Assembly (NCBI RefSeq): GCF_001653235.2
Contig: NC_035792.1
Span: forward strand, 4,774,001 to 4,838,000
Source: Pochonia chlamydosporia 170
Lineage: Eukaryota; Ascomycota; Sordariomycetes; Hypocreales; Clavicipitaceae
Direction of reading: 5' to 3'
DNA length: 64,000 nucleotides
Under the pieces are notes generated by a model. It searched no databases, was not told where the DNA came from, and saw only the letters and a program-made list of their open reading frames with translations. This document shows positions 56,001 to 64,000 of the stretch, piece by piece (the first letter of the stretch is position 1; each line of letters starts with the position of its first letter). The translations under genes and the position numbers were made by a program.

Positions 56001-57468
56001 GACCGTCGACGTTTTGTTAGTGCCACCCCTACCAAGTTACAGAGTACCTACTCCGTACTTGCAAGGGGCTTTGCCTCTCTCATTCATCTGGCGAGCAAGT
56101 TGGCAGGGTGTCGGGGAAGTCTTCCGCCTTGTCGTTGTCATTCATTTTAAAAATTTTCCATCAGTACGTAGCACAACACTAAGGAGATACCTGTCCCAGC
56201 CAAAGAAGGGTCTTAGGGATCATGGTGGGCCACGCAAACTTGGTCACCCAGGGGCAAGGCACGGCACCCAATGGGCATCTGGGCTTTTTGGAAGACCGTT
56301 GATGAGGCTTTCTGCTGCATCATCTGGAATATTTCCGAAAGGGTCTTGCAGCATCCAAAAGCGAAATGAAGTGGGCTTTGTCCATGTCCCGAATGGGGGA
56401 CGGGTTTCCAGAACTTTTTGTTGGCCCGGTTCCCTCAACTCACTGAAACAACGCTGGTTGTCATGAGTATGAGAGAAAGGAGGCGCATGAAGCACCCTTC
56501 CTACGAAGTCTTGCTTAGGATACGGCCTCACGGCGGTATTTCATGGTCCTAGAGAACTGAAACCTGCGGCTGCTGCATGGAACACCATCACTGATGTATT
56601 TCGCCGGCAAAGGGCCTGCCAAACTTGTGTAACCTTGAGAAATTACTACAACTCATCAAGTTTGATCTGACTGGTCGGCTTGGCGATCATACGTGGACAT
56701 GCGATGAAATTTGGATTACAATGCAATACATTTTCAGTGTCGATCTCATAATATGACATGACCTGGGCATAAGAATATGCTTTATGTAGGAAACATGTCT
56801 GCAAAATGGGATCGAGTTTGGACGAGGCGCGTCCCATAGGGTAGGTGGTAAATCAAGACCGCATCATCAGATATAACTAGTGCATTATTGTACGTAGGAT
56901 TCCCTTCTTCCTGAGTCTATGCTTGCTAATGTGGCCTGTCGCTTGGTTTTACCATCAGGGGCTTGACTGCTTGTTGTCCATGCACCATCAGAATTACCAT
57001 GGTGCGAGGCTCAGTTGAATCTGACTACATGCATTGCAGCCAAGAGAGTAAATAGTGGCGTGGCAAGGATTTCGTATTTCGCAACGTAAGAAAGGAGCTA
57101 CCTATACAAGATTGATACTAAAGCGCCAAAGTAGTCGGTATTATCTTGTGAATTGTTTGTGCAAAGGGCTACTGCGCCATGAATAGACCGTATCTGGCTA
57201 CATCTTCAATCAAGTCCGATACAAGCTCAATGTGGCCTTGAGCGGGCCATCCAAGCTGAAGACCAGTGCCAGACATCAATGGATGGAGCACTTGAGCTCC
57301 GCCATCCCGCCCCGCACTCCGTGACGCAGCTCCGTCTGACGTCTGCCGCATCAACAGCCGCAAACCGACAATCCTATTCCTGAATCCTGAACATCCACAA
57401 CCATACACATCCCTCCCGGACATCGCCTCTCCGTACCTACTCTCCTCGTCTCGAATCACTGCACGACC
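50001..57468. other. Gene desert, part 3: low-information intergenic DNA
   Basis: 7.5 kb without a recognisable gene, tRNA or complete mobile element. Base composition is balanced, unlike strongly AT-rich RIP-mutated blocks. The decamer TACGGAGTAC or its core occurs near 50570-50579, 53931-53940 and (minus) 56049-56058. The last ~100 bp before 57469 are C-rich and probably the ARPC5 leader. Confidence 0.5.
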
Positions 57469-58207
57469 ATGTCCATCATCCAGCAACACACGAGCGCCAC
57501 GCTCAGCGACGCCTGGCGAACCATCAACATCGACGCATACAACGAAGATTCGAGCGTCAACTTTGACACCTCGACACTACACCCGCCCCAACCCGAGATT
57601 AGCGAAGCAGAGGTGCGCCAGTTGGCTGGCCAGGTTAGACAGTTGCTGAGAGGAGGCGATGCCGAAGGCGCCCTGAGGGGATGTCTGGAGACGCCTGTGT
57701 ATAATGGAACAGAGGGGGCAAAGGTACGTCGAGTTTTGACAGACGGAGCCAGGTTTTGTCAGCCGAGACAGAGCAAGAGTGCTAATGGGTTTATTGTAGG
57801 ACGCACATCTCCAGACCATCATTGAGGTTCTGCAGTCCATCAAGGCGAGCGAGATGAGCCCCCTCCTCAAGGGAATTTACGAATCACAAGGCGGCAGCGA
57901 GTGTCTCGACGTCCTCATGAAGTACATGTATGTCCGACAGTTGCACGACTGCCCGAAGACGTCCCCCTGAGAACAATGTTAACCTGTGCGTAGTTACAAG
58001 GGAATGGCCATGGGCCACCCGAAATCAGCGTCAAAAGTCACACCGCAATCCACGGGAGGGTTCAGCCAGGTCGGTGCTCGACCTGGTGCTACGAACGAGT
58101 CAGCTTCTACGGCAATGAGCGTTCTGCTTAGCTGGCATGAGAAGCTTGTTGAGGTTGCGGGACTGGGATGCATTGGACGGACCATGACGGACTGGCGGAG
58201 GGTGTAG
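57469..58207 (+). CDS. arc15: ARP2/3 complex subunit 5 (ARPC5/p16)
   Basis: Three exons (57469-57723, 57800-57927, 57994-58207) give 198 residues. The subunit tethers Arp2 to the complex that nucleates branched actin at endocytic patches. Conserved features: W-R-x-I-N-I-D-A-Y-N/D near 17-25, the helical A-L-R-G-C-L-E-T-P-V-Y block at about 68-80, D-A-H-L-Q-T-I-I-E-V-L after the first splice, and the C-terminal W-H-E-K-L-V-E-V-A-G-L-G-C-I-G-R-T-M-T-D ending at the family's usual position. It is longer than animal ARPC5 (about 150) because of a Gly/Ser/Pro linker (about 133-165) before the last helix, a known fungal trait. All introns are short and canonical. It is convergent with the methyltransferase gene, 195 bp apart. 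Confidence 0.93.
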
Positions 58208-58402
58208 ACAGTCAGGGGATAGATGGGCGGCGACAGTTTGACGTTTTAGGCGCCGAGTTTTAAAAGGGCTTGTAATGACGAATAAAGAAGAATATCACTT
58301 TATAACACAACTCACAACCAGGAGCGTGAGACCTTGGTGTCTTGAAATGTGTTGTATTGTCACATGCCGCGAGGGCTACAATTACATAGTATGTGCGGTT
58401 CT

Positions 58403-59553
58403 TCACTTCTTCTCCAGGATATCCTTCAGGTTGACCTCACCACTGCCTCTGGCCAGCGGCTTCGGCTGATTCTCACCCTCCTTCCACCCAATCATGTAGA
58501 TGATTCTAAACGTGGCGGGGATAGAACCATCCGGATTTCCGTGCAATTCTCTATAAATAGCCTCATTGGCAAGGAGGACGTCTCTACGAATGGGACCCAT
58601 CTCTCGTCCCAGGATGGCGTTATTCTCCCCCATGGCCTGGAGATCCTGCATCAGCGCAAACGTGTCGGGGTAATCGACAATGATGTCGTCCACGTCCACA
58701 GTTAACATTTTGAAACCCGCCTTTTGCAGTAGCCCGCCCACGTCTCGAACGTCTGCCAACGGCGATACGTGCGGCGACAAACCGCCCCTCCGTTCCAAAT
58801 CAGCGAGCTGCAGAGACGTGCGCAGCTCAAAGAGCGTGTCTCCGCCGAGCATGGCACCGATGAACGGAGCGTCCGGTTTTAATATGCTGTTTATCTGGGA
58901 CAGAATTCCGGGCAGGTCGTTGATCCAGTGCATGCTGAGCGAGCTCATGACCATGTCGAAGGATTCTGGCCCAAACGGGATGCTCTCCTCGTCGTCCAGG
59001 ACCTGCCGCGTGATGTTGAGCTTCTTGTTGAAGTCATGATCCGAGTCACGGTAAAGTAGCGTTTCTGATGAGTCGGCAGCAATTAGTTCGGATATACGTG
59101 TTGCGAGAGGCTGTGATTCGGGCGTGGCTGGATCGGGATCGGGGTTCTCGCGGACGAGCGCTCTAGCCAGGTTGCAAGAGTTGGCGCCTAGGTCTAGAAC
59201 TTTGGAAAAGTGTCGGTTGATGTCCTGTGATGTGGTTTGTTAGCCTACATGCTTGTCGATTGAGGAAAAGAGTGTGCCAGGTGGAAGAGTTCAATTCATA
59301 CCAGGAGTCGTTCCGTTACGCGGATGGCAACCTCGTCTTTGAGGTAGTCTGCTTGCCGACTCTCGTCAGCTTTGGAAGCAGCGCGCTCCTTTTGCATCCA
59401 TTTTGCTCGCCGGTTAAATACTTGAAATCTCGGTGCGCCTGAGGAGTGAACGGCATAGGTTCGTCTGGTGGTTAGATGGAGGGATGCGCTGGCGAGAGGC
59501 GATATTCTGTGGAAGCTTGTGCCCATTGGGCTTTGTCGCAAGCACACTGACAT
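58403..59553 (-). CDS. NDUFAF5: NDUFAF5-like mitochondrial methyltransferase-fold protein (complex I assembly)
   Basis: Two exons on the minus strand (59553-59302, 59224-58403) give 357 residues. It belongs to the SAM-dependent methyltransferase fold group of NDUFAF5, which in animals hydroxylates an arginine of NDUFS7 during respiratory complex I assembly. Budding yeast lacks complex I; filamentous fungi keep it. The first ~40 residues are Arg/Ser/His-rich and free of acids, fitting a mitochondrial presequence. Then come F-N-R-R-A-K-W-M-Q-K-E-R-A at about 51-63, the SAM-binding motif V-L-D-L-G-A-N-S-C just after the splice, S-S-L-S-M-H-W-I-N-D-L-P-G in the middle, and G-D-T-L-F-E-L-R-T-S-L. 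An upstream frame extension starts only with TTG; ATGs at 59553 and 59526 are both possible starts, the second giving a tidier presequence. Confidence 0.9.
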
Positions 59554-59849
59554 TACATTCAGGTGAATGCGCAGACCATATGTATGCCAGAACGAGAGGG
59601 AGGACAAGAATAAATGGCGTTGAGGCGATGAGATTAAGGGATAGGGAGACGTGGGTATAATATTTCACTGACGTCGTGAAGATGGAAGCTCATATTGGAT
59701 TGAATGACGGATTCAATTTTGGTCATTGACGTCGGCCCTAGCCAATCAATCGAGGTTGGAGTGCTGCAGCTCAAGCTGTGGACCCCGCTCAATGCGGACC
59801 ATCCAGGCATGCACTTAAAACCAGGTGGTCACTTCACCATATCATCCTC

Positions 59850-60960
59850 GACAATTTAAGCAATACCCCATGAACGCAAAATACTCTGTGGCAAAGGGTG
59901 CCAATCCCAAAAGTTGCTACCAGTACTATCCTAATTGGCTTGGATTTATCGCCCATAGTCCCCCCCTTAGAAGGCAATAATAAGAATCACACACAAGTCT
60001 ATACCAATAATACACCAGAAAATAACGTATTTAACGCATATTGGGTTATCTGGGATGTAGATACCCAAACCTGGCGCCCGTGAATCTGGGTGCAAGCTTG
60101 GGCATTAGAGTGGTGTATTAAGTTTTTGGGGGAGGAAATTTGTAACCATTAAATTGGAGCCAGCTTTTAAGGTTCTTAAAAAAGTAGAACGCCCTAGCTA
60201 AAGGTAGAGTTGATGTTGTAAAATACACTGATGACGAAGAATTCGTCCTAGCGATAGGGAAAGCGGAGGGAGCCCTAGCCTCCCATTGGAGTTGCCTGGT
60301 GAGGGTGTTATCTTTTTGCAGAGGCAGCGTTATGAAGCTATTTATTCTGAGATGTCTGCACGCGCACCCGTAAAGGCTCACTTTTGCCTTACTAACCCAC
60401 AATATAACCGTCACATCCCAATTATGATTTGGCAGCGTAAAAACAGTATTTAATGTTCATAAGTGTACTTGTTTGTTTTTTCCCTCCGGGGGCCGCCTGC
60501 GGCGAGCTTTGGCCTGCAGCCGGCTTCTCTTATTGACACCAAAAAGATACATCGCGAGATACACCGCGATACACCTCAATAAATAAGGTATGGCTTTATT
60601 TCTATTGACCAGTCGCCGAAGAGTATTTTACGAATAACCAATCAGAGGCTTGGGGACAGCCTCATATATTTCCGTTTAAAGAGGCAAAGCGGGAGCCTAT
60701 GGCGCAACTTGCTTGCCCTGGGTTCATCACTCTTCACTTAGGGAAAGCTCCGCCTAATCATTCAAAGGCTGAATAGTGATAGTTGGACGCAATATCCGCT
60801 CGAAGTGAGTCGCATTGTAGTTATTGGCGGGATATCTTGTATTGTGTCTATTCCAGCCACAAAATCTGCCTTGCCTGGCTCTTGAAAAGGTTGCATCTTG
60901 AACTTCTTATAGTTAGCATCAGGTAAGAAGATACTTTATTAGATCCTACCTGTACCAATC
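59850..60960. mobile_element. Probable degraded transposable-element relic
   Basis: The sequence changes abruptly to an AT-rich texture with short broken frames in all registers, then a GC-rich block at 60483-60530 containing a GCCGC-CT-GCGGC inverted repeat. The phrase ACCAATCAGAGGC and repeated GATACACC units (60555-60580) have the look of transposon ends. No transposase motif, terminal inverted repeat pair or target duplication was identified, so the class is open. Confidence 0.3.
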
Positions 60961-60976
60961 AGGGGACTCTACACCG

Positions 60977-61071
60977 TGCTGTTGTCACTGTACCCTGCTG
61001 TTGTCTCTGTATTGTGCTGCTGTCTCGGTATTGTGCTGTTATCTCTATACTATACTGCTGTCTGTATACTG
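60977..61071. repeat. Imperfect 19-bp minisatellite
   Basis: Head-to-tail 19-bp units start at 60977, 60996, 61015 and 61034, with a degenerate fifth at about 61053. The consensus is close to TGCTGTTGTCTCTGTATTG. Copies differ at 2-6 positions. Similar CTGTCTCTGTA fragments continue to about 61110. Confidence 0.85.
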
Positions 61072-61143
61072 TGCTGTCTGGTTGTCTCTGTACCGTACTT
61101 GTACCACAAATCGACCTCTGCATCGTACTGCGACCGTAAAACG

Positions 61144-61154
61144 CCCCCCCCCCC
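61144..61154. repeat. Poly(C) run, 11 nt
   Basis: Eleven consecutive C residues right after the minisatellite, the longest C run noticed. Such runs are prone to length error in sequencing. Confidence 0.9.
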
Positions 61155-61833
61155 TAATTTTTACTACAGTGGCAGAAATCACCGCCCAAAGAGGCCTGAC
61201 CAAGAACCAGTTGGCGAACCAAGCCGCTGCATGTGGAGCAGTCAACTTGGCGGGCACTGGTGGCCCAAGTCTGCTGAAGACAAGGAGTCAATCCATTTGA
61301 CCCATGTCAGTCCATTCAATTGGCAATTTGACGTCTGCGTCCCCGTGCAGCTTTGGAAAGAAGACAAGACCCCTCTCTTCTTCAAGATCATCAACAACAG
61401 CTATCGCCCTCAAACGTGTTCATTAGTCTGCGCGCGTGCAAACTTCATTCTGTCGCAGGTTTGCAGAAAGGACCTGCAGCTGAGTTTGTTTGCTCCCTTG
61501 CTTGCGCATTTCAGACTTGTTCTTGTTTGGCACTGCTGCGCAGACTTTGGCATTGGACCAACCCCATTGCCGTAGCTCCCGCCCACAGCCAAGCCTCGCC
61601 GCGCATCCGTGCAGCACGACTCTGAATCAGAACGACTACATCGGACGACGATACCATCGGTTGCTATTTGCGCCAGAGGCTTTGACTATGCGACCGGACC
61701 CGTGCTCCATTGACGACTAATTTATCTTCTCACCGACATCCACAGCAACACGATACCCTACCGCGACGGTATTTGAGGGAAAGGAGACGACCACACCAGC
61801 CAGGGGCTGACGGTGACGAAGGCGACTTCAACA

Positions 61834-64000
61834 ATGTCGGCTCCCGGAAGCGGCTTTCTGGGCCGCTCAAGCAGTAGCAATGCCAACATGCGAGGTTTGG
61901 TCCAGTTTATTGCCGACTTGAGAAACGCCCGGGCTCGCGAGTTGGAAGAGAAGCGCATCAACAAGGAACTCGCCAATATCCGACAAAAGTTCAAGGACGG
62001 CAACCTCAGCGGCTACCACAAGAAGAAATATGTCTGCAAACTGCTGTACATTTACATTTTGGGATGGAACGTTGACTTCGGTCACCTCGAGGCCGTGAAC
62101 CTCATCTCGGCGCAAAAGTACTCCGAAAAACAGATTGGCTACCTCGCCATGACCCTCTTCCTCCACGAGAAGCACGAGCTGCTGCATCTTGTCGTAAACA
62201 GCATTCGCAAAGACCTGTTGGACCATAATGAGCTTTTCAACTGCTTGGCTTTGCATGCCATTGCTAATGTCGGCGGACGGGAGATGGGCGAAGCCCTTAG
62301 CTCCGAGGTCCATAGACTACTCATTTCACCGTACGTTGCCGTCGACTGACCTGGTTGATGTGTTTTTGCGCTGACTCTTCGTTTCTTTTCTTTGTTTGCA
62401 GGACCTCAAAATCATTTGTCAAGAAAAAGGCTGCCCTGACGCTGCTGCGACTCTACCGCAAATATCCCGACATTGTCTCTCCCCAATGGGCCGAGCGCAT
62501 TATTCACCTCATGGATGATGCTGACTTGGGAGTTGCCCTGTCTGTCACCTCGCTTGTCATGGCACTTGCCCAGGATAACCTCGAGGGATACAAGGGGGCT
62601 TATGCCAAGGCGGCCGCTCGACTCAAGAGGATCATTATTGATGGCGAATACACCACCGACTACCTCTACTACAAGGTTCCCTGCCCATGGCTGCAAATCA
62701 AACTGTTGAGACTGCTCCAGTACTTCCCGCCGTCTGGTATGTGTTTGCCCCTGGTCTCTTCTTGTCATCCCTTCGCTGCTAATACATCTAACCTCAAAAC
62801 AGACGACACCCACGTCCGTGAAATGATTCGAGAGTCGTTGCAGAGAATTCTGAACCTGGCAATGGAGGCCAACAAGAATGTTCAACAGAACAATGCCCAA
62901 AACGCCGTCTTGTTCGAAGCCATCAATCTCATCATCCATCTCGACACGGAGCATGCGCTCATGAAACAGATTTCTTCTCGACTGGGCCGATTCATTCAGA
63001 GCAGGGAGACCAACGTACGATACCTGGGTCTAGAGGCAATGACACATCTTGCGGCCCGAACCGAAACCCTGATACCCATCAAACAACACCAAGACATAAT
63101 CCTGGGCTCACTCAAAGACAGAGACATTAGCGTTCGCAGAAAGGGGTTGGATCTTTTGTACAGCATGTGTGACGCTACTAATGCCAGAATCATTGTTGGT
63201 GAATTGCTGCATTTCCTCCAAAATGCCGACTTTGCCATTCGTGAAGAAATGGTTCTTAAGATTGCCATTCTCACGGAGAAGTATGCCACCGATGTGCAGT
63301 GGTACGTTGACATTTCGCTCCGCCTGATTGCCATGGCTGGTGATCACGTTAGCGATGAAGTCTGGCAACGCGTGATTCAAATCGTCACGAATAACGAGGA
63401 GCTTCAGGTCTATGCGGCGCAAACTGCTTTGCAATACGTCAAGTCCGACCACTGCCACGAGACGTTGGTCAAAATTGGCGCGTACATTCTGGGCGAGTTT
63501 GGCCACCTGGTTGCCGATCAAACGCGCTGCAGCCCAATCGAGCAGTTTATGGCTCTCCAGGGAAAGCTGTCTGGGTGCTCGCCCAGCACCAGGGCCATGA
63601 TTTTGTCATGCTTCATCAAGTTCGTCAATTTGTTCCCTGAGATCAAGCCGCAACTGCTCCACACATTTGAGGTGTACAGTCACACGTTGGACTCCGAAAT
63701 GCAGCAGAGGGCCTGCGAATATCTGACCTTGGCGAACCTGCCCACGGACGACCTGCTGAGGACAGTGTGCGATGAGATGCCACCGTTCCCTGAGCGAGAG
63801 TCTGCACTTCTTTCCCGACTCCACCAAAAGCATGCCAACACCAGTGATCGACGGACCTGGGTCGTCGGAGGCAAGGACGCCAATGCTGATGGCACCGAGC
63901 TGGGCATGGCCAAGCCAGGAGGTCTTAAGAGAACCTTTAGCTCTGCTGCTGCGATGAATGGCGGCAAGGCCAATGGGAACGCTAACGGTGCCAATGATCT
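61834..64000 (+). CDS. apl3: AP-2 clathrin adaptor alpha subunit (partial, 3' end outside window)
   Basis: Three exons so far (61834-62330, 62402-62736, 62803 to beyond 64000) encode the first 676 residues. Alpha adaptin is one large chain of the AP-2 adaptor that links cargo and PtdIns(4,5)P2 to clathrin at the plasma membrane. The trunk is typical: N-M-R-G-L-V-Q-F-I-A-D-L-R-N at about 19-32, R-I-N-K-E-L-A-N-I-R-Q-K-F with the basic K-K-K-Y-V-C-K-L-L phosphoinositide-binding patch, F-G-H-L-E-A-V-N-L, N-A-V-L-F-E-A-I-N-L-I-I-H, G-A-Y-I-L-G-E-F-G and E-M-P-P-F-P-E-R-E-S. The window ends in an Ala/Asn/Gly-rich hinge; the C-terminal ear is missing here. The ATG at 61834 is chosen because the frame upstream starts only with GTG. 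Phase is continuous across both introns. Confidence 0.95.

Larger units (their letters stand above)
59554..61833. other. Divergent intergenic region with repeats
   Basis: 2.28 kb between the NDUFAF5-like gene and apl3. It includes a probable degraded mobile-element stretch (about 59850-60960), a 19-bp minisatellite (60977-61071) and an 11-C run (61144-61154). The last 200 bp before apl3 look like a normal promoter and leader. Confidence 0.5.

Noticed and set aside
55900..56466. 188-codon plus-strand frame in the desert
   Set aside because: No signal peptide, domain or plausible splice partners; residue make-up looks random.
1..64000. CRISPR array, operon or biosynthetic gene cluster
   Set aside because: No spaced direct repeats and no polyketide, peptide-synthetase or terpene core gene; the neighbours are unrelated housekeeping genes.

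Overview
The window is nuclear DNA of a filamentous ascomycete (Pezizomycotina, most likely a Sordariomycete such as a member of the Hypocreales). The evidence is short spliceosomal introns with GTANGT donors, CTAAC-type branch sites and CAG/TAG acceptors; fungal-only families (HET domain, Zn2Cys6); and a full set of eukaryotic housekeeping proteins. All gene models were built by hand from the sequence, and exon coordinates are given in each entry. The genus cannot be fixed from what is visible.

Layout, left to right. 0-9.2 kb: a secreted Cys-rich protein (270-1529), a capsule-type glycosyltransferase (minus), the lariat debranching enzyme dbr1 (plus), and a HET-domain protein with ankyrin repeats inside the HET domain (minus). 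9.8-16.5 kb: mob1, the mitochondrial ATP synthase OSCP subunit atp5, and an eight-exon GH63-family protein (minus) with an apparent 3-nt micro-exon. 19-27 kb: a cis-prenyltransferase (rer2-like), an ING/PHD chromatin protein (minus), and an unusual Zn2Cys6-ankyrin fusion. 31-45 kb: an F-box-like LRR protein, V-ATPase subunit a (vph1), the mRNA 3'-end endonuclease ysh1 (minus, with a one-base frameshift as given), taf4, and a nit2-type amidase. 44.8-57.5 kb: about 12.6 kb without any recognisable protein gene. 57.5-64 kb: ARP2/3 subunit 5, a NDUFAF5-like methyltransferase (minus), a stretch of probable transposon relic and minisatellite, and the 5' part of AP-2 alpha adaptin (apl3), cut by the window end.

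Most genes are single-copy housekeeping functions: RNA processing and transcription (dbr1, ysh1, taf4, the ING protein), the endomembrane system and actin (vph1, AP-2 alpha, ARPC5, the dolichol-pathway prenyltransferase), mitochondria (atp5, NDUFAF5-like) and signalling (mob1). They are not an operon or biosynthetic cluster. ysh1 and taf4 share a 670-bp divergent promoter region. Accessory-type genes (secreted Cys-rich protein, glycosyltransferase, HET-ankyrin, Zn2Cys6-ankyrin) are interspersed.

The most notable observations are the putative 3-nt exon, the ankyrin insertion inside a HET domain, the Zn2Cys6-ankyrin fusion, the frameshift in an otherwise conserved essential gene, and the 12.6-kb gene desert whose base composition resembles long transcribed leaders. 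No tRNA, rRNA, CRISPR array or intact transposon was found.
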